A stretch of DNA of 52,688 bases, taken from the NCBI GenBank assembly GCA_944325085.1, contig CALUYT010000014.1, positions 1 through 52,688 on the forward strand. Direction: 5' to 3'. The notes under the pieces were generated by a model that did no database searches, was not told the DNA's origin, and saw nothing but the letters and a program-made list of their open reading frames with translations. A program made the position numbers and the translations under genes. The DNA is from Candidatus Gastranaerophilales bacterium (GTDB lineage: Bacteria; Cyanobacteriota; Vampirovibrionia; Gastranaerophilales; Gastranaerophilaceae). Positions 1-8,985 of this stretch are shown here, piece by piece (the first letter of the stretch is position 1; each line of letters starts with the position of its first letter).

Positions 1-295
1 ATTTTTTTACAGTTACATTTTCTTTTCTCAAAATATTTAATCCCCAGAAAGTAAAAAATAATGTAACATCATGCCCGCTTGCTTTAGCACCGTTAGCAAT
101 AATAAATGCTGCAAGAGCTTTATCCAAATCATTTGAAAAAACAACTATTGTTTGAGCTTTTTTAGATTGGATTTGATTATTTTGGTTTTGAGCAAATGCT
201 TGACCTTTTTGAATTGCTAATCTTAATGAACGGTTACTTTTTAACCCTTTTAATTCTGCTATTTTATTAATATCTATATATTCTTCGTTTTTCAT
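1..295 (-). CDS. DsrE-like domain protein with HTH-like N-terminus (3' end cut by window)
   Basis: The 98 visible codons fall into two parts. Residues 48-98 match the start of the DsrE/DsrF/DrsH-like sulfur-relay domain, which is often fused to or found beside CoA-disulfide reductase, rhodanese and TusA modules (VVFSNDLDKALAAF, then LFFTFWGLNILRK). Residues 1-40 (YIDINKIAELKGLKSNRSLR) do not look like DsrE; they read like the short helix-turn-helix that opens Mu-type transposases. An in-frame TAA five codons before the ATG bounds the frame, and no clear ribosome binding site is visible. The joining segment (NQNNQIQ) is encoded by a copy of the repeat found at 445-637. The gene could therefore be a DsrE gene whose 5' end was replaced by a mobile-element end. 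DsrE identity is fairly sure; the origin of the N-terminus is inference. Confidence 0.6.
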   Translation of the reverse strand, partial: MKNEEYIDINKIAELKGLKSNRSLRLAIQKGQAFAQNQNNQIQSKKAQTIVVFSNDLDKALAAFIIANGAKASGHDVTLFFTFWGLNILRKENVTVKK

Positions 296-309
296 CGCAG
301 ACACACATT

Positions 310-369
310 AGCTCGGAATTAAATGTATTGGAACATCACTTCCGAGCTTTGTATCATTCTTGTATCATT
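310..369. repeat. Inverted repeat and tandem 9-mer upstream of the DsrE-like gene
   Basis: AGCTCGGAA (310-318) and TTCCGAGCT (340-348) form a perfect 9-bp inverted repeat with a 21-base spacer. TGTATCATT follows twice with an 11-bp period (350-358 and 361-369), one helical turn. The block lies just upstream of the minus-strand DsrE-like gene, so it could be a repressor site or an mRNA stem-loop in the leader. No protein is known to bind it; the function is open. Confidence 0.5.
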
Positions 370-444
370 AAAATTTCCAAAACCTTATGATAATTTTTCC
401 GAAACTTTGTGTTAAATTTTTAATTCCTTGCACAACTGGACTAT

Positions 445-637
445 ACCAAAATAATCAAACTATCCGTACACCTTAAAAACGGTGCTAAAAGCAGCTATAT
501 TAAGAAAAAATCAAGCTATCCGTACAGTCCCCAAAAAGTCCATTTCGGCAGTTTGATTTTTTTGGTAAACATAATTTTCCGACCCGAAAACGCCCACACA
601 AAGCCTACTTTACCAAAATAATCTATCTAGCCGTACA
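445..637. repeat. Iterated transposon-end-like repeats in a gene-free stretch
   Basis: This stretch, within the roughly 400-base gene-free region 296-696, holds several copies of one motif. Read on the minus strand it is TGTACGGATAG followed by TTTGATTATTTTGGT. Copies end at 470 (full), 526 (TGTACGGATAGCTTGATTTT) and 637 (TGTACGGCTAGATAGATTAT, then TTTGGT). An opposite-orientation copy with one mismatch in the 15-mer lies at 552-566, and an exact opposite-orientation 15-mer lies at 172-186 inside the DsrE-like gene. Several sites, both orientations and a TG outer end resemble the ends of Mu, Tn552 or Tn7 type elements. No complete transposase is in view. Confidence 0.5.
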
Positions 638-696
638 AATCAACCTGGACAAAAAATTACACAAAATATAATCAAAAAATCTCTATAAAACGCACT

Positions 697-724
697 AAAA
701 AAGCCACCTTTGAAGGTGGCTTTT
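697..724 (-). terminator. Rho-independent terminator of tRNA-Ser(TGA)
   Basis: GCCACCTT (703-710) pairs with AAGGTGGC (713-720) around a 2-base loop, followed on the minus strand by six T. It starts seven bases beyond the tRNA 3' end, so it ends that transcript. Confidence 0.85.
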
Positions 725-730
725 AAAATT

Positions 731-817
731 AGGAGGAGGTGGGATTCGAACCCACGGTACGCTCGCACGTACGACGGTTTTCAAGACCGCTCCAATCAAC
801 CGCTCTGGCACTCCTCC
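731..817 (-). tRNA. tRNA-Ser (anticodon TGA)
   Basis: The minus strand folds into a class II tRNA. The acceptor is GGAGGAG/CTCCTCC, the anticodon stem GCGGT/ACCGT carries loop CTTGAAA (anticodon TGA), a long variable arm is present, and the T arm is GTGGG-TTCGAAT-CCCAC. CCA is not encoded. The base after the acceptor reads as T, whereas the other serine tRNA in the window (31073-31159) has the usual G. Its own promoter (841-868) and terminator make it a single-gene unit. Confidence 0.93.
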
Positions 818-840
818 AGACAATTGCTTGCTGTATTTAT

Positions 841-868
841 ATTCTACCAATTCAAAATTTATTGTCAA
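841..868 (-). promoter_or_regulatory. Promoter of tRNA-Ser(TGA)
   Basis: On the minus strand TTGACA (863-868) and TAGAAT (841-846) are 16 bases apart, a near-consensus housekeeping promoter about 24 bases upstream of the tRNA. Confidence 0.75.
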
Positions 869-952
869 GCATTTATCTATATTTTTTTAATTCCTATTTT
901 AAATCTATTATATCATGTTATCATATATATTATTAAATAAGGAGATTTCATA

Positions 953-1846
953 ATGAGTAAAATCAATTTTATTGTTGATGAAAATAAATGCATTCATTGC
1001 GGATTATGCGAAAAAGATTGCGTTGCAAATATCATAAAACTAAATGCAAATAAAACACCTGCAATTTCAGAAGAAGATGAAAGCAGATGCATAAAATGTC
1101 AACACTGTCTTGCAATATGTCCTGTTGGGGCTATTTCTATTTTTGGAAAAGATCCGGAAAATTCTAGACTTTGTAATAATTTTCCTAGCGACGAACAAGT
1201 CCTAAACTTAATAGAATCAAGAAGAAGTATTCGTCAATATAAGCATGAAAATTTACCTAAAGAAACAATTGAAAAACTGACAAACATGCTAAAATATTCC
1301 CCTACAGGCTGTAATAAACATAGCTTACACATTTCGGTTATAGATGATATTGACATTATGGACAGATTCAGAAACCGTACAAATAATAAAATTAAAAAAT
1401 TCTTTTTATCAAATAAAATCAATGCTATAGTAAAAAAATTTGCAAGTTACAAAAGTGCTTTTCTTAATGGTGACGATGTAATATTTAGAAATGCCCCACA
1501 TATGATTGTCATCTCATCACCTATAAATGCGCCATGTGTAAACGAAGATCCAATTATTGCCCTTAGCTATTTTGAACTTTACGCTCAAAGTTTAGGTGTT
1601 GGAACACTATGGTGTGGATTTGCTCAAATTTGTTTAAAACTATTTCCTGATTTATGTGAATTTTTAGAAATACCAGAAGGATACAAACCTGGCTATGTAA
1701 TGTTATTTGGTCCAACGGATACCAAATATACACGAACAACTCAACCAGAAGAAATTTCTATAACTAAAGTTAAAGGCACAAAAGATTTAGACAAAATATC
1801 AGGATTAACAAAACTAAAAAGGTATTTTTGGAATACTATCAGGTAA
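953..1846 (+). CDS. Ferredoxin-nitroreductase fusion protein
   Basis: The 297-residue protein starts with a two-cluster 4Fe-4S ferredoxin domain: C13, C16, C19, C23 in one motif and C46, C49, C52, C56-P in the other. A nitroreductase-family FMN domain follows from about residue 85, with the typical opening ESRRSIRQY and a later segment SYFELYAQSLGVGT. Proteins of this build in anaerobes are flavin reductases presumed to take electrons from ferredoxin; the substrate is unknown. The start is fixed by AGGAG eight bases before the ATG. It is a single gene, closed by a hairpin shared with the convergent GtrA gene. Confidence 0.9.
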   Translation: MSKINFIVDENKCIHCGLCEKDCVANIIKLNANKTPAISEEDESRCIKCQHCLAICPVGAISIFGKDPENSRLCNNFPSDEQVLNLIESRRSIRQYKHENLPKETIEKLTNMLKYSPTGCNKHSLHISVIDDIDIMDRFRNRTNNKIKKFFLSNKINAIVKKFASYKSAFLNGDDVIFRNAPHMIVISSPINAPCVNEDPIIALSYFELYAQSLGVGTLWCGFAQICLKLFPDLCEFLEIPEGYKPGYVMLFGPTDTKYTRTTQPEEISITKVKGTKDLDKISGLTKLKRYFWNTIR

Positions 1847-1849
1847 TTA

Positions 1850-1884
1850 AAAAAAGCAGTAATTTTAATTACTGCTTTTTTTTG
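1850..1884. terminator. Bidirectional terminator between nitroreductase and GtrA genes
   Basis: AGCAGTAAT (1855-1863) and ATTACTGCT (1868-1876) form a 9-bp stem with a 4-base loop. A-runs before it and T-runs after it let it work on both strands; it overlaps the stop of the minus-strand gene. Confidence 0.85.
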
Positions 1885-2290
1885 TTTTAAATGCGAAATA
1901 TTTAAATAAGACATAAGTTACAACTGAAACCAAAAATATTGATATAAATTGCGATATATATACATTTTTAATTGCAAATCTCACCAACAATTCTAATATT
2001 ATAACATTCAAAAAATAACTAACTGCCCAAGTAGAACAACATTTTAAATATTCTTTCAAGTAGTTTCCTTTAGTACAAAAAACAAAAAATTTTTGATTAA
2101 AATAAGAAAACACAGAAGATAATGTCCACTGAAGAATAACACAAACCTGATAATGTTTATCTCCAATTAAAAATAGTGCTATTGCAAATATTATATAAGA
2201 TATAGCAGCATTAACTCCTCCAATAAATAAAAACCTTATTTTATCAGGGATTTTACACCACTTATTATACATTAGCGCTAACATGTCCAT
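1865..2290 (-). CDS. GtrA family membrane protein
   Basis: The 141-residue protein has four predicted membrane helices and the two family signatures: FLFIGGVNAAISYIIF in helix 1 and SYFNQKFFVF before the central loop. GtrA-like proteins are small inner-membrane proteins, thought to help move undecaprenyl-linked sugars or other lipid-linked precursors across the membrane. The start is ambiguous among Met1, Met3 and Met7. There is no Shine-Dalgarno, but an extended -10 box (TGATAAACT) ends six bases before Met1, supporting a leaderless start there. It lies 29 bases beyond the efflux operon in the same direction but seems separately transcribed. Confidence 0.82.
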   Translation of the reverse strand: MDMLALMYNKWCKIPDKIRFLFIGGVNAAISYIIFAIALFLIGDKHYQVCVILQWTLSSVFSYFNQKFFVFCTKGNYLKEYLKCCSTWAVSYFLNVIILELLVRFAIKNVYISQFISIFLVSVVTYVLFKYFAFKTKKSSN

Positions 2291-2296
2291 AAGAAC

Positions 2297-2305
2297 AGTT
2301 TATCA
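2297..2305 (-). promoter_or_regulatory. Extended -10 promoter, leaderless GtrA gene
   Basis: TGA-TAAACT on the minus strand ends six bases before the ATG at 2290. No Shine-Dalgarno exists, so the mRNA probably starts at or next to the ATG. No clear -35 box. Confidence 0.45.
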
Positions 2306-2319
2306 CTAGCAAAATAGTA

Positions 2320-3894
2320 TTACAATTCTTTATCCGTTTGCTTAATTGGAGCACCAATTACACGTTCTAATTCGGCAGCATTGATATTATATTGTAAAAC
2401 TGTTGAATAATAACTTAATTGGGCATTTAAATATGTATTTTCAGAGTCTTTTAATACAATTGCATCCTCTAAACCTACTTGATATCTTCTTGTTGCTTGA
2501 TAATGTTGCTCTTTTGCTTGTTGTAATGCTAATTTTGCAACAGCTATACTATCTTGCGAATTCATCAAGTTAATATAGGCACTTTTAACTTCTAAATACA
2601 CATCTTGACGAGTTTGTTCATAATCAGCAACATATTTTTTATATGTAGCATTTGCTTCATCAACTTGTTTTTTCAATAACATCAAATTTATTGCACTATA
2701 CTGTAGTTGGACTCCAAATTGATAGCCATAATCTGCATTGATTTTTCTACCACCATAATTATAAGATCCAAAAGCACTAATATCCGGAGTAAAAGCCCTT
2801 TTAGCACTTCTTACATTTAATTCAGCAGCATCCATTCGTTTTTTTGCTGCCAATAAAGATGGTCTTGTTGATTCAGCTATTTGAATCAAATCAGAAAAAT
2901 TAACATCATATAATTTTGTATTTAAACTATCTTTCAATATTACATCTGCCAACTCAGGAATACCTACAGCATTAGCTAATTGTACAGAAGCTAATTCCAA
3001 TGTATTTTTAGCCTTAATTAAATTCAAATTAGCATTACCTAAGTTATATTCTGCATATGTAACATCAATTTTAGCTTTTTTACCTATATCATAATATGCT
3101 CGAGCTTGTTTTAATTGCAATTCAAAATCTTTAACTGTTTCTTCATAAACAGATTTTTGAATTTTGGCAAATACTAAATTATAATAAGCTACTTTGACAT
3201 TATATATTACAGTTTCGATGCTTGTTTCTGCATCATATCTTGTTGATTCATAAGTTCTTTTTGCAGAATCTGCATAAGACTTAGTTTTTCCAAAATCAAA
3301 CAATAGCATATTAGCTGAAACAGTTGGAACATAATACATATCATACTTGGAAGCCATCATTCTTGAGAAATTTGCCCCCATTGTATTAAACATATCATTA
3401 CGAGAATAACTAACTCCTGCAGACAATGTTGGGAAATAATTAGACCAAGCTTGTCCTATACGAGATTTATATATTTCAGAATTACTAATTGCTGACATAA
3501 TAGCAGGGTGGTGAGTAATAGCAAGTTTTATACAGTCTGCTAAAGTCACTTCACCATGCATATCCGCATATTCAATCTGACTATTAATTACAGGGAACTT
3601 AGTTTCATACATTCCTTCTGCTTCTTTTGAAGATTTAACTTTTGATTTTTCTGCAAAAATACGTTTTTTTATTTCTTTTTTATGATTTACTTTAACTTCT
3701 TCAGGTTCAACTATATGAACTTTATCTTTATCAGCATTTTTCTTTGCTAACTTATCTGCTTTTATAGCTTTTTGAGTTTCTTTTTTAGCTAATCTATCCA
3801 AGTCAGGAGTTACACTTTTATCTTTCGCAAAAACAAAAGTTGAACCTACTGATAATACTGAAGCTAATAAAATTACGTTAAAAATCTTTTTCAT
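2320..3894 (-). CDS. TolC-type outer-membrane efflux channel
   Basis: The 524-residue protein starts with a signal peptide ([20 protein letters not shown], cleavage likely after VFA). A lysine-rich stretch follows to about residue 100, then the two repeated outer-membrane efflux protein domains, whose long helices would form the periplasmic tunnel (DCIKLAITHHPAIMSAISNS, and VDEANATYKKYVADYEQTRQ in the second repeat). It is the last gene of the efflux operon: its ATG overlaps the pump gene's stop by one base (TAATG), so the two are translationally coupled. The lysine-rich N-terminal stretch is unusual for TolC, which normally begins its channel domain soon after the signal. The exported substrate is unknown. 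Confidence 0.92.
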   Translation of the reverse strand: MKKIFNVILLASVLSVGSTFVFAKDKSVTPDLDRLAKKETQKAIKADKLAKKNADKDKVHIVEPEEVKVNHKKEIKKRIFAEKSKVKSSKEAEGMYETKFPVINSQIEYADMHGEVTLADCIKLAITHHPAIMSAISNSEIYKSRIGQAWSNYFPTLSAGVSYSRNDMFNTMGANFSRMMASKYDMYYVPTVSANMLLFDFGKTKSYADSAKRTYESTRYDAETSIETVIYNVKVAYYNLVFAKIQKSVYEETVKDFELQLKQARAYYDIGKKAKIDVTYAEYNLGNANLNLIKAKNTLELASVQLANAVGIPELADVILKDSLNTKLYDVNFSDLIQIAESTRPSLLAAKKRMDAAELNVRSAKRAFTPDISAFGSYNYGGRKINADYGYQFGVQLQYSAINLMLLKKQVDEANATYKKYVADYEQTRQDVYLEVKSAYINLMNSQDSIAVAKLALQQAKEQHYQATRRYQVGLEDAIVLKDSENTYLNAQLSYYSTVLQYNINAAELERVIGAPIKQTDKEL

Positions 3895-6800
3895 TATTCA
3901 TCTATCTCCAAATCTTTATCTGTAATTTCTTTTTTAGGGAACTTATCAACAAATTCTTGAACAATTACATAAAATGCCGGAGTCATAACTGCACCCAATG
4001 TACAAGCAGCAACCATACCACCAAATACAGTTGAACCAACAGAAATTCTTGAATTTGCACCTGCACCTGATGCGAATATCATAGGTAATACACCTATAAT
4101 AAATGCTAACTCAGTCATCATAATTGCTCTAAATCTTAATTTTGCCGCTTTTATAGCTGCCTCTTTTACAGATAAACCATTTTTCTCATGTTCTTCTTTA
4201 GCAAATTCTACAATCAAAATAGACTGTTTTGCGGCCAAACCAACTAATGTAATCATACCGACTTGAGAATAAATATCAAATGATTGATTAATCATCATTT
4301 GGAATATCAATGCACCTAATGCCGCAATAGGTGAAACCAATAATACTGCAACCGGAATAGTATAACTTTCATATAATGCTACCAAGAACAAATATACAAA
4401 TACTAAAGCCATTGATATAATCATTGCAGTTTGTCCAGAAGCTTCTCTTTCTTGAGCTGAAGTACCTGACCAATCAAAAGTCATATCAGCAGGAAGAACT
4501 TTTTTCGCAACAGCTTCCATTGCTTTCATCGCATCACCTGAACTTTTACCAGGAGCCTGCTGACCTTGAATTTGAACTGATTCATACTGGTTATAACGAG
4601 TTATTGATGCTGTACCTACTGTTTGTCTTAATGACATTATTGATAATACAGGTACTTGAACACCATTATTATTTTTTACATATATACCTGATAAATCACT
4701 TGCTTTATCTCTAAAGCCACTTTCAGCTTGTAATTGAACTTTAAATACTCTACCATACTTATTAAAATCATTAACATAATATGTACCTAACATAGATGCC
4801 AATGTTGAATATAATTCTTGCAAATCAACATTTTGAGCCAAAGCTTTTGCATAATCTATATCTACAATATACTGTGGCACATTTGCTTGGAATGAAGTAT
4901 ATACATTTGATAATGTTGGATCTTCATTCGCTGCAGCAATAAGTTTATTTGCCCAAGATTCAAGGTTTTGTGCGGTATATTCACCTTTTGATAACATTTG
5001 GAATTCAAAACCCCCCATCATACTCATACCCATAATAGCCGGAGGTGAGAATGTTTGAATTTGAGCTTCTTTTTCATTTGCTGCAATTACTCTTATCTTA
5101 CTTAATATATCAGTATGACCTAAGCTTGTAGCTCTACCCTGGATCTTACGTACAACCCAATCCCAAGGCCAAATTTTTCTATCTTTATAATCTTTTAACT
5201 TTATAATTGCGTTAGCTGTATTTGTAGAACCGTCACCACCAAATACCATTAATTTTGAAGCATCTACACCCTCAATATCTTTTATTTGATCAACAAATCT
5301 TCTTGTAACAGTTTCAGTTCTTGATAAAGAAGCACCATCCGGCAATGTGATACTTGCAATTAAAACACCTTGGTCTTCATCCGGAATAAAACCTGTTGAA
5401 ATTGTTTTAAATGAAATTAATGTTAATGCCACAATTACAGCATAGAATATGATTAATAACTTTTTATCATATACGAACTTCTTAACATATTCCATATAAA
5501 AATCTTCAAGCTTGGCAAAAACTTCATTAAAATCTTCTACAATCTTTAAAGTTTTATTATTTATTCTTTTCTTAATATGCTCAAACTTACGCATAAATGG
5601 AGATAATTCCATTTCATTTTTCTCAACTTTATGTTGTCCCAAGAAATGAGAACACATTGCAGGAGACAATGACAATGCACAAATTGCTGAAATTGCAATA
5701 GACACAGCAATACAAACAGCAAACTGTTTATACATAACGCCTGTCATACCACCCATAAATACAATAGGTACAAAAACAGCCATCAATACCATTGCCATAG
5801 CAACCAAAGCAAACCCAACTTCTTGCATTGTAATTTGAGTTGCCATAATTGCAGATTTACCTTCATCGATATGTCGTTTTACATTTTCAATAACTACAAT
5901 AGCATCATCAACTACAACACCTACAGCCAATACTAAAGCAAACAATGTTAATAAATTTATTGACATATCTAAAGCCTTTAAAGCTGCAAATGTACCAATT
6001 AATGAAACAGGAATAGTAACACAAGGAACTAACGTTGCCATTCCATCGCCTAAGAATAAATATATAATCAATACAACAATCAATGCTGTTAATAAAATAG
6101 TAAATTCTACTTCCTTCATTGATTCATGAATATAATCTGCGTCATCTTTTAATGTCAAAATCTTGATACCATTTGACATTCTTGAATTTAATTCATCAAC
6201 TTTTTTATGAACAGCCTTTGACAAATTTATAACGTTTGCGTCAGGCAACTGAGAAACCATAATAACAGCAGAAGGTTTACCATTAACCAAACCTAAACTT
6301 GAATATGATTCCGCACCTAATTCAACTCGTCCTATATCCTTTATTTTTACATTAGAACCGTCCATATTTGAACGAATTATAATATTTTCAAAATCTTTTA
6401 CATCAGATAATCTGCCCTTTGTCTTTAATGTTAATTGCAAAGCTTGCTTATCATCAGTAGGAAGCTGACCTAAAGCTCCGGCTGTAACTTGTGTATTCTG
6501 AGCTGATATTGCTGCTTTTACTTCAGATGTTGAAATATTTAATCCTGCCATTTTTTGCGGGTCAAGCCATATTCTCATAGAATAATTGCCCGCACCATAT
6601 ACGTTAACATCAGCAACACCTTCAACACGTTTTAATTCATCTTTAATATATATTGAACCATAGTTGGTCAAATCTAACTGAGACCAATTACCAGATTCAG
6701 GATACAATGTTAAAATTACAGCACCAGAACCTGATGATCTACTAATAGCAGTAACACCAGTTCTTTGTACATCTTCCGGTAATTGTGATTGAACTTGTTG

Positions 6801-7154
6801 AATTCTGTTTTGAACATTCATCAAGTTAATATTTTTATCAGTACCAACCTTAAAATATATAGTTAAAGAATAACTGCCATCATATGATGTAGATACCATA
6901 TATGACATATCTTCAACACCATTTAATTTATTTTCCAATACCGTTGCTACTGAAGATTCTATAACTTCAGCACTTGCACCTTGGTATGAAGCTGAAACTC
7001 TTACCTGTGGTGGTGTTACATCTGGATAACTTTCTTGTTTTAAAGTAATCATTGATATTAAACCAACTATTACTATACAGATAGATATTACTAGCGCAAA
7101 TCTCGGTTTTCTTATAAAGAAAAATAACTTATCTTTATCAAATATCTTTTTCAT
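3894..7154 (-). CDS. RND efflux pump, HAE1/AcrB type
   Basis: This 1086-residue protein has the family layout of two repeats of one helix, a large periplasmic loop and six helices. The proton-relay pair D416/D417 lies in VVVDDAIVV (D407/D408 in E. coli AcrB), and the partner lysine is in [15 protein letters not shown]. Length is near the usual 1030-1080; the extra residues lie in the cytoplasmic region around 510-560. It exports hydrophobic compounds by proton antiport through the neighbouring fusion protein and channel. One-base overlaps with the genes on both sides make a coupled three-gene operon, probably repressed by the divergent MarR protein. Substrates cannot be read from sequence. 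Confidence 0.95.
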   Translation of the reverse strand: MKKIFDKDKLFFFIRKPRFALVISICIVIVGLISMITLKQESYPDVTPPQVRVSASYQGASAEVIESSVATVLENKLNGVEDMSYMVSTSYDGSYSLTIYFKVGTDKNINLMNVQNRIQQVQSQLPEDVQRTGVTAISRSSGSGAVILTLYPESGNWSQLDLTNYGSIYIKDELKRVEGVADVNVYGAGNYSMRIWLDPQKMAGLNISTSEVKAAISAQNTQVTAGALGQLPTDDKQALQLTLKTKGRLSDVKDFENIIIRSNMDGSNVKIKDIGRVELGAESYSSLGLVNGKPSAVIMVSQLPDANVINLSKAVHKKVDELNSRMSNGIKILTLKDDADYIHESMKEVEFTILLTALIVVLIIYLFLGDGMATLVPCVTIPVSLIGTFAALKALDMSINLLTLFALVLAVGVVVDDAIVVIENVKRHIDEGKSAIMATQITMQEVGFALVAMAMVLMAVFVPIVFMGGMTGVMYKQFAVCIAVSIAISAICALSLSPAMCSHFLGQHKVEKNEMELSPFMRKFEHIKKRINNKTLKIVEDFNEVFAKLEDFYMEYVKKFVYDKKLLIIFYAVIVALTLISFKTISTGFIPDEDQGVLIASITLPDGASLSRTETVTRRFVDQIKDIEGVDASKLMVFGGDGSTNTANAIIKLKDYKDRKIWPWDWVVRKIQGRATSLGHTDILSKIRVIAANEKEAQIQTFSPPAIMGMSMMGGFEFQMLSKGEYTAQNLESWANKLIAAANEDPTLSNVYTSFQANVPQYIVDIDYAKALAQNVDLQELYSTLASMLGTYYVNDFNKYGRVFKVQLQAESGFRDKASDLSGIYVKNNNGVQVPVLSIMSLRQTVGTASITRYNQYESVQIQGQQAPGKSSGDAMKAMEAVAKKVLPADMTFDWSGTSAQEREASGQTAMIISMALVFVYLFLVALYESYTIPVAVLLVSPIAALGALIFQMMINQSFDIYSQVGMITLVGLAAKQSILIVEFAKEEHEKNGLSVKEAAIKAAKLRFRAIMMTELAFIIGVLPMIFASGAGANSRISVGSTVFGGMVAACTLGAVMTPAFYVIVQEFVDKFPKKEITDKDLEIDE

Positions 7155-8323
7155 TATTCTTTACCTGCTTTTTGTTTCTTTTCATAAGTAGCTGCATCTA
7201 TAATCTTTACTTTTTGCCCTGCGGTTGTAACATTTTGAATACCGGCAATTATTACTCGATCTGAACTATCTAATCCGCTATCTACAACCCAATTATTATT
7301 TATATTTTCAGAAACTTTAATATCTTTTTTAACTGATTTGTCACCTTCTACAGTCCACACATAATAACCACTCATTGCATCACCTTTTGTGCAAGATTGA
7401 GGAACTGTCATATAAGTAACTTTCTTTGGTGCTACAAGTGAAACCTTCATATAATCTCCAGGTACTAAATATCCTTTTGAATTATCAAATGTAGCTCTCA
7501 TTTGTACAGATCCAGAATTTTCATCAACTTTATTATCTACAAAATTGATTTTACCAACTTTGCTGTACCAATTTCCGCTGTTAAATTGAACTCGTACTTC
7601 TACATCTTTAAATTTATCACTAGCTCTTAATAATTTTACAAAATCATCTGTTTTTAAACTAAATGAAACATATACAGGGTTTGTACTTGATATATTTACT
7701 AGTGAACCTGATGATGCTGTTACGTAGTTACCTTCTGTTATATTAACTTTACCAATTCTTCCATCTATAGGTGATTTTATTGTTGTATAACTTAAATTAA
7801 CTTTTGCTAATTCATATTTTTGTCTAGCAGCATCTAATAAAGCACTGTTTTGATTTCTTGTAGCTAAACTTTGATCTGCTTCAGAACGGCTTATCAAATC
7901 TTCTTTTACCAATGCATTTGCTCTATTCAATTCCTGTTGAGCATTTTTTAATAGCGCGCTGTACTGATTAACAGAAGCCTTTGAATTGTTAACTTCCAAT
8001 TGATATTCTTTTGGGTCAATTTGAAATAAAACTTGTCCTGTATGAACAAAATCACCTTCTTTAAAATATTTCTTTAATAAAAAGCCGGAAACTCTTGCTA
8101 TTACATCTACAGAATATTTTGCTTCAACTCTGCCTGTAGATTCTGCAGAAATATTTACAGCATCATTATGAGGAAAATCAACAACAACTTCTTTTGGGCG
8201 CAGCATAGCTTGTCGTTGCATAAAACCTAATACTGCCCCTGATATTTTATTATACACTATAGGAACAATAATCACTAATAATACAATTATTGCCATTTGT
8301 TTTCTTGTAATTTTAACGTTCAT
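7154..8323 (-). CDS. RND membrane-fusion (adaptor) protein, HlyD/AcrA type
   Basis: This periplasmic adaptor links pump and outer-membrane channel. It has an N-terminal membrane anchor (residues 10-30), a lipoyl/barrel-sandwich half ([17 protein letters not shown]), a helical hairpin around 100-170, the second lipoyl half ([20 protein letters not shown]), then beta-barrel and membrane-proximal domains. The frame extends four codons upstream to 8335, but GGAGAG sits six bases before the ATG at 8323, so the 389-residue form is preferred. It is the first gene of the operon; its promoter carries the palindrome at 8352-8367. Confidence 0.93.
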   Translation of the reverse strand: MNVKITRKQMAIIVLLVIIVPIVYNKISGAVLGFMQRQAMLRPKEVVVDFPHNDAVNISAESTGRVEAKYSVDVIARVSGFLLKKYFKEGDFVHTGQVLFQIDPKEYQLEVNNSKASVNQYSALLKNAQQELNRANALVKEDLISRSEADQSLATRNQNSALLDAARQKYELAKVNLSYTTIKSPIDGRIGKVNITEGNYVTASSGSLVNISSTNPVYVSFSLKTDDFVKLLRASDKFKDVEVRVQFNSGNWYSKVGKINFVDNKVDENSGSVQMRATFDNSKGYLVPGDYMKVSLVAPKKVTYMTVPQSCTKGDAMSGYYVWTVEGDKSVKKDIKVSENINNNWVVDSGLDSSDRVIIAGIQNVTTAGQKVKIIDAATYEKKQKAGKE

Positions 8324-8351
8324 AATGCTCTCCATTTTACATATTACGAAA

Positions 8352-8367
8352 GGTAGAATTTTCTACC
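8352..8367. promoter_or_regulatory. Candidate MarR operator
   Basis: GGTAGAA-TT-TTCTACC is a perfect 7-bp inverted repeat with a 2-base centre. It starts four bases downstream of the efflux operon -10 box and so covers the expected transcription start. This is the size and placement expected of a MarR-family operator. Binding by the adjacent regulator is inference. Confidence 0.65.
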
Positions 8368-8370
8368 GTA

Positions 8371-8400
8371 ATAATAACTTAAGCGCATTAATACTGTCAA
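8371..8400 (-). promoter_or_regulatory. Promoter of the efflux operon
   Basis: On the minus strand a consensus TTGACA (8395-8400) and TATTAT (8371-8376) are 18 bases apart, followed at once by the palindrome at 8352-8367. This is a strong promoter built to be repressed. Confidence 0.75.
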
Positions 8401-8407
8401 CGCAAAC

Positions 8408-8436
8408 TTGCAATAATACTCCATATATAGTATAAT
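8408..8436 (+). promoter_or_regulatory. Promoter of the marR-type gene
   Basis: TTGCAA (8408-8413) and a consensus TATAAT (8431-8436) are 17 bases apart, giving a leader of about 25 bases before the ATG at 8469. Confidence 0.7.
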
Positions 8437-8468
8437 AACAATGTTTACGGGTTGAAAAGGATACAGGT

Positions 8469-8948
8469 ATGATAAAAAATATTGAAAGATTTACTCAATT
8501 ACAAGAAAATTTAGCATACCAGATTGATTACACTGCAAATTTTAACAGATCCTTCCGCAGAGAATTTCAAATGAAATACATCTCTAAAGATATTTCTCCA
8601 GATGAATTTGTAATACTTTATGCTATTACAAATGTTCCCGATATTACTCAATCTGAACTTGCGAAATTATTATTTAAGGGTAAAGCTCATATAGGCAAAA
8701 TTCTTAATGATATGGAAACTAGAGGTATCATTAAAAGAGCTGCTGAAACCAGAGGAAATATTATTATAAAAAGAAATATTATAACTCCTGTTGGGGCTGA
8801 AATTTATGAAAAAGGTAATAAAGAATTCCAAAGAATAAAAAGCATTATGAAAAAAGAATTTTCAGATGATGACATAAAACAATTTATATTATATCTTAGA
8901 AAATTTAGAGAAGTGCTCAACTCTATTGTAGATGTGAAACTTAAATAA
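8469..8948 (+). CDS. MarR family transcriptional regulator
   Basis: The 159-residue protein has the MarR winged-helix plan: N-terminal dimer helices, a recognition region (ITQSELAKLLFKGKAHIGKI), a wing with basic residues (AAETRGNIIIKRNIITPVG) and a C-terminal dimer helix. AAAGGATA precedes the ATG. It is divergent from the three-gene RND operon with 145 bases between the start codons. That arrangement, with a palindrome on the operon's start site, makes it the likely local repressor, released by the pump's substrates. The ligand is unknown. Confidence 0.88.
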   Translation: MIKNIERFTQLQENLAYQIDYTANFNRSFRREFQMKYISKDISPDEFVILYAITNVPDITQSELAKLLFKGKAHIGKILNDMETRGIIKRAAETRGNIIIKRNIITPVGAEIYEKGNKEFQRIKSIMKKEFSDDDIKQFILYLRKFREVLNSIVDVKLK

Positions 8949-8951
8949 AAA

Positions 8952-8979
8952 AACTCCGGATATATCCGGAGTTTTTTTT
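8952..8979. terminator. Bidirectional terminator
   Basis: A perfect palindrome at 8953-8972 (ACTCCGGATATATCCGGAGT) flanked by A and T runs serves both the regulator gene and the convergent TPR gene. Confidence 0.88.
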
Positions 8980-8985
8980 CGTTAC

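Noticed and set aside
445-637. CRISPR array
   Set aside because: The copies differ in length, spacing and orientation, spacers are not uniform, and no cas gene is present.
710-940. Short plus-strand frames over tRNA-Ser(TGA)
   Set aside because: They read through the complement of the tRNA and have no ribosome site or similarity.
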